Assembly (NCBI RefSeq): GCF_900172235.1
Contig: NZ_FWFQ01000010.1
Span: 1-64,000, forward strand
Reading direction: 5' to 3'
DNA: 64,000 nucleotides
Source of the DNA: Pseudoruegeria aquimaris
GTDB taxonomy: Bacteria > Pseudomonadota > Alphaproteobacteria > Rhodobacterales > Rhodobacteraceae
Below are positions 53,749-63,059 of the stretch, piece by piece (within the stretch, counting starts at the first letter, position 1; each line of letters opens with the position of its first letter). The notes below the pieces were generated by a model. It was given only the letters and a program-made list of their open reading frames with translations. It was not told where the DNA came from and ran no database searches. The position numbers and the translations under genes were made by a program.

Positions 53749-54780
53749 ATGGCACAGAAGAAAATAAGGAACATGGAGGAATTCGCGGCGGTCAGCGGGA
53801 TTTCGCGGCCGACCGTCTCGAAGTATTTCCATGACCCGGACAGCGTGCGCGCCTCAACCCGCGCGCGCATCGAGGAGGCGCTGGAGCGCTACGACTACCG
53901 CCCCAACGTCTACGCGATGAACCAGAACCGGCGACTGACGAAGAACGTCGGCATCGTGGTGCCCTACCTCGCGGATCCCTTCTTCGCCGAGATCGCCCGC
54001 AACCTCGAACAGCGCTGCATCGACGCCGGCTACCGCCCCACGCTCTATTCCTCCCACGGCATCCCCGACCAGGAGGTCGAGATCCTCGACGGGCTGCGCT
54101 CGCTCAAGCCCGCCGGCGTGCTGCTGGCGCCGCTGGGCCGGGCCTCCCACAAGAAGGAGATCGAGCGCTTCTGCAAGGCCGTGCCCACGGTCATCTTCGA
54201 CAGCAACATCGAGGGCATGGGCGCCGCCTTCATCGGCTCCGACAACGCCAGCTTCGTGGACCAGACGGTGGACTACCTGAGCCGCAGCGGCGATGCGCCC
54301 TGTTTCTTCGAGATGCGCCACCCGGCCAACCCGAACGCCAACAAACGCCGCATCGCCTATCTCAACCGGATGGAGGCGCTGGGGCTCACGCCGCATGTGA
54401 TCAGCGTGCCGGGCGAGGGCTGGGCCTTCGAAGAGATCGGGCGCCAGGGCGGGCTCCAGGTGCTGAAACGCGATCAGCTCACCAGCGACACCGTTCTGTG
54501 CAGCAACGACCGCCTCGCCATCGGCTTCCTCTCCGCCTGCTACGAGCGGAACGTGCGCGTGGGGATCGGCGAGGGCTTCGATCTGCGGGTCGCCTCGATG
54601 GACGACCACCCCTTCGCGCGCTTCACCTGCCCGCCGCTGACCACCGCCGCCCACGACTACGAGGCCGTCTCGAATCGCTCCGTGGAGACGCTTTTCGAAC
54701 TGATCGAGGCCGGCGGAAAGTTCGGCACGCGCAACGAAACCCTTTATCCGGCAAGGCTTATCCTGCGCGCTTCGGCTTGA
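53749..54780 (+). CDS. LacI family transcriptional regulator
   Basis: A 343-residue LacI/GalR regulator. The helix-turn-helix is EFAAVSGISRPTVSKYFHDP (about residues 11-30), followed by the hinge helix YRPNVYAMNQNRR and a periplasmic-binding-protein-like effector domain from 66 on (VGIVVPYLADPFFAEIARNL). It stands directly upstream of the polyol operon, which makes a sugar alcohol the likely inducer. Own-gene operator at 53645 is probable. Confidence 0.9.
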   Translation: MAQKKIRNMEEFAAVSGISRPTVSKYFHDPDSVRASTRARIEEALERYDYRPNVYAMNQNRRLTKNVGIVVPYLADPFFAEIARNLEQRCIDAGYRPTLYSSHGIPDQEVEILDGLRSLKPAGVLLAPLGRASHKKEIERFCKAVPTVIFDSNIEGMGAAFIGSDNASFVDQTVDYLSRSGDAPCFFEMRHPANPNANKRRIAYLNRMEALGLTPHVISVPGEGWAFEEIGRQGGLQVLKRDQLTSDTVLCSNDRLAIGFLSACYERNVRVGIGEGFDLRVASMDDHPFARFTCPPLTTAAHDYEAVSNRSVETLFELIEAGGKFGTRNETLYPARLILRASA

Positions 54781-54797
54781 TCTCCCTCAGAAATTTC

Positions 54798-54843
54798 CGC
54801 GCGTAAAATTTTTGTTGACGCGCGAAAAGATTTTTTCGATGCT
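54798..54843 (+). promoter_or_regulatory. smoE promoter region with inverted GCGCG arms
   Basis: TTTCCGCGCG (from about 54794) and CGCGCGAAAA (54819-54828) form a wide inverted repeat. Inside the right arm is a good -35, TTGACG at 54815-54820, with GATGCT 17 bases later (54838-54843) as -10. A repressor bound here would cover the promoter. The site differs from the palindrome at 53645. Confidence 0.5.
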
Positions 54844-54876
54844 TGTCCTCGGGTAAATTGATTACGGGAGGACCCA

Positions 54877-56181
54877 ATGAACCTGAAGAACGCACTCCGT
54901 GCGGCCACCGCACTTGCGCTCGTCACCGGATCGGCGGCCACCGCCGAAACGATCACCATCGCCACCGTGAACAACGGCGACATGATCCGGATGCAGGGCT
55001 ACACCGACAAATTCACCGAAGCGACGGGTATCGACGTCGAGTGGGTCACGCTCGAGGAAAACGTGCTGCGCCAGCGCGTGACGACGGACATCACCACCAA
55101 GGGTGGCCAGTTCGACATCATGACCATCGGCATGTACGAGACCCCGATCTGGGGCGCCAACGGCTGGCTCGTGCCGCTGGACGATCTCTCCGAAGAATAC
55201 GACGTGGATGACATCCTGCCCGCCATGCGTAGCGGTCTGTCCCACGACGGCACGCTCTACGCGGCGCCCTTCTACGGCGAAAGCTCCATGGTCATGTATC
55301 GCACCGACCTGATGGAGAAGGCCGGCCTCGAGATGCCGGAAGCCCCCACCTGGGAGTTCATCCGCGAAGCCGCCGCGGCGATGACCGACCGCGAAAACGA
55401 CATCAACGGCATCTGCCTGCGCGGCAAGGCCGGCTGGGGTGAGGGCGGCGCCTTCATCACCGTGACCGCCAACTCCTTCGGCGCACGCTGGTTCGACGAA
55501 GACTGGAACGCCCAGTTCGACCAGCCGGAATGGGCCAACGCGCTCAACTTCTACGTCGATCTGATGAACAACTACGGCCCTCCGGGCTACGCCACCAACG
55601 GCTTCAACGAGAACCTCTCGCTGTTCCAGCAGGGCAAGTGCGGCATGTGGATCGACGCCACCGTTGCGGCGTCCTTCGTGACGAACCCCAACGATTCCAC
55701 CGTGGCCGACAGCGTGGGCTTCGCGCTGGCGCCGAACGCCGAGGGCGTGGACAAGAAGGCGAACTGGCTCTGGGCCTGGGCGCTCGCGATCCCGGCCGGC
55801 ACCCAGAAGGAAGACGCCGCCAAGCAGTTCATCGAATGGGCGACCTCGAAGGAATACATCCAGCTCGTCGCCGAGAACGAGGGCTGGGCCAACGTTCCGC
55901 CGGGTGCGCGCACCTCGCTCTACGAGACGCCTGAATACCAGGAAGTGCCCTTCGCCAAGATGACGCTGGACTCCATCAATGCCGCCGATCCGACCAACCC
56001 GACGGTCGATCCGGTGCCCTATGTCGGCATCCAGTTCGTCGCCATTCCGGAGTTCGCCGGTATCGCCACGGAAGTGAGCCAGGAATTCTCCGCCGCCTAC
56101 GCCGGTCAGCAGACCGTCGAGGAAGCGCTTGAGAAGGCCCAGGCCATCACGACCGAAGCGATGGAAGCCGCAGGCTACTGA
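54877..56181 (+). CDS. smoE: Sorbitol/mannitol ABC transporter substrate-binding protein
   Basis: A 434-residue exported periplasmic binding protein (signal peptide LKNALRAATALALVTGSAAT). It resembles Rhodobacter sphaeroides SmoE: ATVNNGDMIRMQGYTDKF, TIGMYETPIWGANGW and QQGKCGMWIDATVAASFV. It binds polyols for the transporter encoded just downstream. The hairpin after it (56197-56224) probably keeps its mRNA more abundant than the permease part. Confidence 0.92.
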   Translation: MNLKNALRAATALALVTGSAATAETITIATVNNGDMIRMQGYTDKFTEATGIDVEWVTLEENVLRQRVTTDITTKGGQFDIMTIGMYETPIWGANGWLVPLDDLSEEYDVDDILPAMRSGLSHDGTLYAAPFYGESSMVMYRTDLMEKAGLEMPEAPTWEFIREAAAAMTDRENDINGICLRGKAGWGEGGAFITVTANSFGARWFDEDWNAQFDQPEWANALNFYVDLMNNYGPPGYATNGFNENLSLFQQGKCGMWIDATVAASFVTNPNDSTVADSVGFALAPNAEGVDKKANWLWAWALAIPAGTQKEDAAKQFIEWATSKEYIQLVAENEGWANVPPGARTSLYETPEYQEVPFAKMTLDSINAADPTNPTVDPVPYVGIQFVAIPEFAGIATEVSQEFSAAYAGQQTVEEALEKAQAITTEAMEAAGY

Positions 56182-56196
56182 CGCTTCCTCCCTGAA

Positions 56197-56224
56197 GGGG
56201 CGCGGGCCCTCCACCCCGCGCCCC
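56197..56224 (+). other. Hairpin between smoE and smoF
   Basis: A perfect ten-base stem GGGGCGCGGG/CCCGCGCCCC with an eight-base loop, 15 bases after the smoE stop and without a T-run. This kind of stem commonly stabilises the 3' end of a binding-protein message and reduces readthrough. Confidence 0.65.
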
Positions 56225-56269
56225 GACATCAGCACCACCTTTTCCTTGAAATTTCCGAAGGGTTTCTGG

Positions 56270-56286
56270 GACGCTCCAAGAGCGTC
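56270..56286 (+). other. Second hairpin just before smoF
   Basis: GACGCTC-CAA-GAGCGTC, a perfect seven-base stem with a three-base loop, ending four bases before the AGAGGAG ribosome site of smoF. Could lower or regulate smoF translation, or be a DNA operator. Confidence 0.45.
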
Positions 56287-56304
56287 AACAGAGGAGATAT
56301 CCCC

Positions 56305-57171
56305 ATGGCAACGCAACACTCCCGGTCAGCAGCTCGGATCATGATGGCGCCCGCCGTCTTCGTCCTGCTCGTCTGGATGCTCGTGCCCCTGACGATGACA
56401 CTGTATTTCTCCTTCAAGAAATACCTTCCCCTGCGCGGCGGCGATCTTGGCTGGGTGGGGTTTGACAACTACGTCCGCTTCGTCACCTCCAGCGCCTTCT
56501 GGCCAGCCGTCCAGACGACGCTGGTGATCGTGGGCGGCGTGCTGCTGATCACCGTCGTCCTGGGCATCCTGCTGGCGCTGCTGCTGGATCAGCCGATGTG
56601 GGGCCAGGGTGTCGTCCGCATCCTCGTGATCGCCCCCTTCTTCGTGATGCCCACCGTTTCCGCGCTCGTCTGGAAGAACATGTTCATGGATCCGGTGAAC
56701 GGCCTCTTCGCCCACCTGTGGCGCTTCTTCGGGGCCGAGCCGGTTTCCTGGCTTTCGGATGCCTCGCTCGCCTCGATCATCATGATCGTTTCCTGGCAGT
56801 GGCTGCCCTTCGCCACGCTGATCCTGCTGACCGCGATCCAGTCGCTGGACAGCGAGCAGCTCGAAGCCGCCGAGATGGACGGCGCCCCGCCGCTGAAGCG
56901 CTTCTACCACATCATCCTGCCGCACATGAGCCGCGCGATCACCATCGTGATCCTGATCCAGACGATCTTCCTGCTGGCCATCTTCGCGGAAATCTTCGTC
57001 ACGACCGGCGGCGCCTTCGGCACCCGCACGCTCACCTACCTGATCTACCAGCGCGTGCTGGAAAGCCAGAACGTGGGCCTCGGCTCGGCCGGCGGTGTCT
57101 ATGCCATCATCCTCGCCAATATCGTCGCGCTCTTCCTGATGCGCATTGTGGGAAAGAACCTCGATGCCTGA
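56305..57171 (+). CDS. smoF: Polyol ABC transporter permease
   Basis: A 288-residue permease with six helices (MMAPAVFVLLVWMLVPLTMT at the start). The EAA loop is LEAAEMDGAPPLKRFYHIILP (shown here from LEAAEMDGAP to YHIILP). An AGAGGAG site lies upstream. It pairs with SmoG as the membrane channel of the sorbitol/mannitol importer. Confidence 0.92.
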   Translation: MATQHSRSAARIMMAPAVFVLLVWMLVPLTMTLYFSFKKYLPLRGGDLGWVGFDNYVRFVTSSAFWPAVQTTLVIVGGVLLITVVLGILLALLLDQPMWGQGVVRILVIAPFFVMPTVSALVWKNMFMDPVNGLFAHLWRFFGAEPVSWLSDASLASIIMIVSWQWLPFATLILLTAIQSLDSEQLEAAEMDGAPPLKRFYHIILPHMSRAITIVILIQTIFLLAIFAEIFVTTGGAFGTRTLTYLIYQRVLESQNVGLGSAGGVYAIILANIVALFLMRIVGKNLDA

Positions 57172-57237
57172 TCTGCTTCGCCCCACCCCCACACCCCGCC
57201 CCCACCCGCTGCGCTCCAGCCAGAAGGGAGCCCTGTA

Positions 57238-58068
57238 ATGGCACGCTCCGTCACCACACAACGCAAGATCCTCAACACCGCCGCCGCATGGGCCATCGGC
57301 CTGCTGATCTTCTTCCCGATCCTCTGGACGATCCTCACCAGCTTCAAGACGGAAGCCGAGGCCATCGCGAGCCCGCCGATCTTCCTGAACTTCGACTGGA
57401 CGCTGGAAAACTACGCCATCGTGCAGGAGCGCTCCAACTACATGCGCTTCCTGTGGAACTCGGTCATCATCGCCGGCGGCTCCACCGTGCTGGGCATCAT
57501 CATCGCGGTGCCGGCGGCCTGGTCCATGGCCTTCGTGCCCTCCAAGCGCACCAAGGACATCCTGATGTGGATGCTTTCGACCAAGATGCTGCCGGCGGTG
57601 GGCGTGCTCTACCCGATCTACCTGCTGTGCATCCAGCTCGGCGTGCTGGACAACCGCCTCGCCATGGTCGTCATCCTGATGCTGATCAACCTGCCGATCA
57701 TCGTCTGGATGCTCTACACCTACTTCCGCGAAATCCCCGGCGAGATCCTTGAAGCCGCGCGGATGGACGGGGCCACGCTGAAGGAAGAGCTGCTCTACAT
57801 CCTCACGCCCATGGCCGTGCCCGGCATCGCCTCCACGCTGCTTCTGAACTTCATCCTCGCCTGGAACGAGGCCTTCTGGACGCTCAACCTGACCTCGGTG
57901 GACGCCGCGCCGCTCACCGCCTTCATCGCAAGCTACTCCAGCCCCGAAGGCCTGTTCTTCGCCAAGCTGAGCGCGGCCTCCACCATGGCCATCGCGCCGA
58001 TCCTCATCCTCGGCTGGTTCAGCCAGAAACAACTTGTCCGCGGCCTGACCTTCGGCGCGGTGAAATAA
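57238..58068 (+). CDS. smoG: Polyol ABC transporter permease
   Basis: A 276-residue permease with six helices. The EAA motif is EAARMDGATLKEELLYIL. The start at 57238 has an AAGGGAG site. Same family as MalG/SmoG. It follows smoF after 66 bases and precedes the ATPase after 12. Confidence 0.92.
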   Translation: MARSVTTQRKILNTAAAWAIGLLIFFPILWTILTSFKTEAEAIASPPIFLNFDWTLENYAIVQERSNYMRFLWNSVIIAGGSTVLGIIIAVPAAWSMAFVPSKRTKDILMWMLSTKMLPAVGVLYPIYLLCIQLGVLDNRLAMVVILMLINLPIIVWMLYTYFREIPGEILEAARMDGATLKEELLYILTPMAVPGIASTLLLNFILAWNEAFWTLNLTSVDAAPLTAFIASYSSPEGLFFAKLSAASTMAIAPILILGWFSQKQLVRGLTFGAVK

Positions 58069-58080
58069 GGAACCTGACCC

Positions 58081-59081
<1,001 letters not shown>

Positions 59082-59085
<4 letters not shown>

Positions 59086-59855
59086 GCCGTCTCGCTGGAA
59101 AAACGGCGCTGATCACCGGCGCCGCGCGCGGCATCGGGGCCGCTTTCGCGGAAGCCTACCTGCGCGAAGGAGCGCAGGTGGCCATCGGCGACATCGACAT
59201 CGCCCGCGCCCGCGAAACCGCCGACCGCCTCGGCGAGGGCGCCTTCGCCGTGGAGATGGACGTGACGCGCCAGGAGAGCATCGACGCGGCCGTGGGCGCA
59301 ACCGTCGAACGCTTCGGGCAGATCGACATCCTGATCAACAACGCCGCCCTGTTCACCGCCGCCCCGATCGTCGAGATCGACCGCGCGGACTACGAGCGCG
59401 TGTTCCAGATCAACGTGGCCGGCACGCTCTTCACCATGCAGGCCGTGGCCCGCCACATGATCGAGCGCGGCATCAAGGGGCGCATCATCAACATGGCCAG
59501 CCAGGCCGGGCGCCGGGGCGAGCCGCTGGTGGCCGTCTACTGCGCCACCAAGGCCGCGGTGATCAGCCTCACGCAATCGGCGGGGCTGAACCTGATCCGG
59601 CACGGAATCAACGTCAACGCCATCGCCCCCGGCGTGGTGGACGGCGAGCACTGGGACGGCGTGGACGCCTTCTTTGCCAAACACGAAGGCAAGGCGCCGG
59701 GCCAGAAGAAGAAGGAAGTCGCGGCGGGCGTGCCCTACGGGCGCATGGGCCGCGCGGAGGATCTGACGGGCATGGCCGTGTTCCTTGCAAGCGATGAAGC
59801 CGAATACATCGTGGCGCAATGCTACAACGTGGACGGCGGACAATGGATGAGCTGA
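59082..59855 (+). CDS. smoS: Sorbitol dehydrogenase (short-chain type)
   Basis: A 257-residue SDR that oxidises D-glucitol to fructose with NAD. NAD motif TGAARGIG at about 12-19, NNAALF, catalytic YxxxK in AVYCATKAA with serine in NMASQAG, and the C-terminal NVDGGQWMS are SmoS-like. ATG 59082 overlaps the smoK stop. Overlaps mtlK. Confidence 0.93.
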
Positions 59856-61363
59856 CGATGGCAAAGCCAGATGACACCGCGAAAGCCCCTGCCCCGCTGC
59901 CCCTGAGCACTGCCACGCTCAGCCGGCTGCCCGAGGGCATCGAACGCCCCCGCTACGACCGCAAGGCACTGACGCCCGGCATCGTTCATATCGGGCTTGG
60001 CAATTTTCATCGCGCCCACCAGGCATGGTATCTGCATCGGCTGATGCAGGAGGGGCTGGCGCAGGACTGGGCCATCCTCGGCGCCGGCGTGCGCCCCTAC
60101 GATTCCCAGATGCGTGAAAAGCTTCTGGCGCAGGACTGCCTGACGACGCTGATCGCGCTCGATCCGGCGGGATCCTCGGCGGAAGTCACGGGCGGCATGA
60201 TCGGCTACCTGCCGATCGAGGAGGGCAACGCCCCGCTGATCGCCGCCATGGCCTATCCGGCCATCCGCATCGTGTCGCTCACGGTGACGGAAGGGGGCTA
60301 CTTCATCGATCCCGCCACGGGCGGCTTCGCGGCCGACCACCCCGACATCCGCCACGACGCCGAGAACCCGACGCGCCCGCGCACCGCCTTCGGCGCGATG
60401 ATCGCGGCGCTGAAGCTGCGCCGCGGCAGCGGGGCCGGTCCGTTCACCTGCCAGAGCTGCGACAACCTGCAGGGCAACGGCGAGATCCTGCGCCAGACGA
60501 TCGTCTCGCTGGCCCGGCTCACCGATCCCGACCTGGCGGAGTGGATCGAGGCCAACTGCAGCTTCCCGAATTCGATGGTGGATTGCATCGTCCCGGCCAC
60601 CGGCCCCGGCGAAATCGCGCTCGCCCGCGAGATGGGCGTGATCGACGCCGCCCCGGTGACGCATGAGACCTACCGCCAGTGGGTGATCGAAGATGACTTC
60701 TGCGCCGGACGCCCCGATTGGGGCCGCGTGGGCGCGACCTTCACCGAGGATGTCCACGCCTACGAGAAGATGAAGATCCGCCAGCTCAACGGCGGCCACC
60801 AGGTGCTTGCCAACGTGGGCGAGATCCTCGGGCTCCAAACCATCGCCGACTGCATGGCCCATACCGCCGTGCAGCCCTTCTTCCTGAAGGTGGAACGGGA
60901 GGAGATCGCCCCCCACGTGGCCCCGGTGCCCGGCATGACGCCCGACGCCTACATCGACCTGATCGCGCGCCGGTTCGCCAACCCCCGCATCGTGGACACT
61001 ACCCGCCGCGTCGCCTTCGACGGCGCCTCGCGCCATCCGGGCTTCATCCTGCCCACGGTGCAGGATGCACTGGCCTCCGGTGCCCCCGTGGAAGGGCTCG
61101 CGCTGGTCGAGGCCTTCTGGGCGCGCATGTGCGAAGGCACGCGCGAGGACGGCAGCCGCATCGCCGCCAACGATCCCCACTGGGACGAGCTGACGGCCTG
61201 CGCGCAGGCCGCACGCGAACGCCCGATGGCCTGGCTCGAGATGCGGCACTTCTACGGGGATCTGGGCAGCCGTCCCCGTTTCGCCGAGGCCTTCTGCCGC
61301 TGGCTGGACCTGATCTGGAAAGAAGGCGCGGAGGCGGCCATCGCCATCTACCTGAAGGGCTGA
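59843..61363 (+). CDS. mtlK: Mannitol 2-dehydrogenase
   Basis: A 506-residue long-chain polyol dehydrogenase converting mannitol to fructose with NAD. VHIGLGNFHRAHQAWYLHRL contains the NAD-binding GxGxFxRAH, and the catalytic K-x4-N-x2-H is KIRQLNGGH. ATG 59843 ([11 protein letters not shown]) overlaps the smoS stop; ATG 59858 is nearly as likely and would drop five residues. It is the last gene of the polyol operon here; fructokinase is not in the window. Confidence 0.93.
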   Translation: MDELTMAKPDDTAKAPAPLPLSTATLSRLPEGIERPRYDRKALTPGIVHIGLGNFHRAHQAWYLHRLMQEGLAQDWAILGAGVRPYDSQMREKLLAQDCLTTLIALDPAGSSAEVTGGMIGYLPIEEGNAPLIAAMAYPAIRIVSLTVTEGGYFIDPATGGFAADHPDIRHDAENPTRPRTAFGAMIAALKLRRGSGAGPFTCQSCDNLQGNGEILRQTIVSLARLTDPDLAEWIEANCSFPNSMVDCIVPATGPGEIALAREMGVIDAAPVTHETYRQWVIEDDFCAGRPDWGRVGATFTEDVHAYEKMKIRQLNGGHQVLANVGEILGLQTIADCMAHTAVQPFFLKVEREEIAPHVAPVPGMTPDAYIDLIARRFANPRIVDTTRRVAFDGASRHPGFILPTVQDALASGAPVEGLALVEAFWARMCEGTREDGSRIAANDPHWDELTACAQAARERPMAWLEMRHFYGDLGSRPRFAEAFCRWLDLIWKEGAEAAIAIYLKG

Positions 61364-61384
61364 CCGGGCCGCGCGGGCTTGCCC

Positions 61385-61855
61385 CTACTCCCTGTGGTAG
61401 GGGCTGCCCGCAAGGATCGAGGCCGCCCGATACAGCTGCTCGGCAAGCATCACCCGCGCCAGCATGTGCGGCCAGACCATCTTGCCGAAGGAAAGCTTGA
61501 AATCGGCCCTGTCGCGCAGCTCGGGCGCCAGCCCGTCGGCGCCCCCGATCAGGAAGGCCACGTCGCCGCGGCCCATGTCGCGCCACTGGCCGAGCTGGCG
61601 GGCGAACTCCGGCGAGCTCATCAGCCGGCCGCGTTCATCCAGCACGCAGACCAGCGCCCCCTTGGGCACGGCGCGTTCAAGCAGGGGGGCTTCGGCGGCC
61701 ATGCCGCCGCCCTTCCTGTCCTCCACCTCGTGAAGCGTCGCCGGGCCCAGCCCGAGGCTGCGCCCGGTGCGGTCGAACCGGGTGAGATAATCGTCGATCA
61801 GGTCGCGCTCAGGGCCCGCCCGAAGGCGGCCCACCGCGCAGATGTGGGCGCGCAT
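61385..61855 (-). CDS. rlmH: 23S rRNA (pseudouridine-1915-N3)-methyltransferase RlmH
   Basis: A 156-residue SPOUT methyltransferase that acts on the assembled ribosome. LIGGADGLAPELRDRAD contains the SAM knot and the C-terminus FGKMVWPHMLARVMLAEQLY, SPYHRE is the family hallmark. It starts directly after the rsfS stop, its usual partner. Confidence 0.96.
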   Translation of the reverse strand: MRAHICAVGRLRAGPERDLIDDYLTRFDRTGRSLGLGPATLHEVEDRKGGGMAAEAPLLERAVPKGALVCVLDERGRLMSSPEFARQLGQWRDMGRGDVAFLIGGADGLAPELRDRADFKLSFGKMVWPHMLARVMLAEQLYRAASILAGSPYHRE

Positions 61856-62221
61856 CTAGGCCCTGGAGGGCGAAGCGCCGGCCGGCAACCACATCTTTTC
61901 GAGCTGGTAGAAATCGCGCACTTCCGGGCGGAACACGTGCACGATCACATCGCCCGTGTCGATCAGAACCCAATCGCCCGCATCGGCCCCTTCCACCTTG
62001 GAAGAGAGGCCGAAACGCTCTTTCAGGCGCTCGGTCAGCTTCTCGGAGATCGAGGCGACCTGCCGCGACGAACGGCCCGAGCAGATGACCATGTAATCCG
62101 CCATCTCGGATTTGCCGCGCAGATCGATCTGCGTGACATCCTCGGCCTTGTCATCCTGAAGCGAAGAGAGAATGGCGTCGAGCAGGGTTTCGCTCGACCA
62201 ATCCGTTTGAACCGCCGTCAT
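61856..62221 (-). CDS. rsfS: Ribosomal silencing factor RsfS
   Basis: A protein of at least 121 residues that binds L14 and blocks subunit joining when nutrients run out. DIDLRGKSEMADYMVICSG appears here as TQIDLRGKSEMADYMVICSG, then GRSSRQVASISEKL and GDVIVHVFRPEVRDFYQLE. The start is uncertain: ATG 62221 (MTAVQTDWSSETLLDA) has no good ribosome site, ATG 62320 also lacks one, and a strong AAGGAGG at 62281-62287 is followed at the right distance by a CTG codon (62272). I use the ATG at 62221 as the conservative choice. Confidence 0.9.
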   Translation of the reverse strand: MTAVQTDWSSETLLDAILSSLQDDKAEDVTQIDLRGKSEMADYMVICSGRSSRQVASISEKLTERLKERFGLSSKVEGADAGDWVLIDTGDVIVHVFRPEVRDFYQLEKMWLPAGASPSRA

Positions 62222-62407
62222 CGCGGTATCCGGTGCAATCGTGCCATCGATTGCGTCTGCTGCGTGAGACAGGACAGTGTCCTCCTTGCGACGCGCCGCC
62301 ACGGCCCCGGCGCTGGGCATGGCACAAAGGTAGCATCGGCGGCGCCGAATCTCAATGCGTGGCGCTGCAAAGCCGCCATGACGGGGCGTCTCGGCCGCCT
62401 CATGGCC

Positions 62408-62965
62408 CTAGCAGGGCGGCATCTCCGCCACGTTCACCGCGTCGGTGAGTTCCCACAGGGGGGTGGAGGGCAGCAGCGGCAGGAAACTGGCGCCGCCGTC
62501 AAGGCTGATGTCGATGGCCGTTTCCACGGTGGGCGAAACCGGGCCGTCGAGGGCACAGCCCTTCACGTCCACCGAAAGATCGCCCTTCGCCGTTGCCGGG
62601 CTCTCGGCCTTCCACGCACGCGCCTTGGCCTGAAGCGCCCGGAACCGCTCGGCATCCTTGCCGGAGAGCGAGAGATCCACCACCCGCTCGCCGCGCGCCG
62701 CCGTCTGAAGGGTGAAGTCTTCGTTCACCGCCGCGGCGCCGTCGGTCGCCCCCACCGAAAGCACGGCCCCGCCCTTCTGCAGCCCCACCCCTTCGGGCAG
62801 ATGGATGCGCACGGCGAGGGCGGCCGGGTCCACGGTGAGCGGATCCGCGTCCTGAAGCAGTTTCACCCCGGCCGGCGGCGGCGGCGCACAGGCGGCGAGC
62901 AGCCCCAGAAGGGCAGCCCCGGCCACGGCGGGTTTCACGGAGAGCAGGCGGAGTTCACGCAACAT
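62408..62965 (-). CDS. Uncharacterised lipoprotein
   Basis: A 185-residue exported protein with signal peptide and lipobox LLGLLAAC at residues 20-27 (Cys27 would be acylated). The mature part is beta-rich with one more pair of cysteines (KGCALDG and the terminal PPC). I do not recognise the family. An AAAGGG site precedes the ATG at 62965. It is single. Confidence 0.8.
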   Translation of the reverse strand: MLRELRLLSVKPAVAGAALLGLLAACAPPPPAGVKLLQDADPLTVDPAALAVRIHLPEGVGLQKGGAVLSVGATDGAAAVNEDFTLQTAARGERVVDLSLSGKDAERFRALQAKARAWKAESPATAKGDLSVDVKGCALDGPVSPTVETAIDISLDGGASFLPLLPSTPLWELTDAVNVAEMPPC

Positions 62966-63059
62966 GGGGCAGCCCTTTCTGGCAGCACGGTCCAACGGTC
63001 GGGCACAGCATGAAGCAGCTTGCCCGACGACGGAAGCCCGAAGTTCGGCTTTCAGGCAG

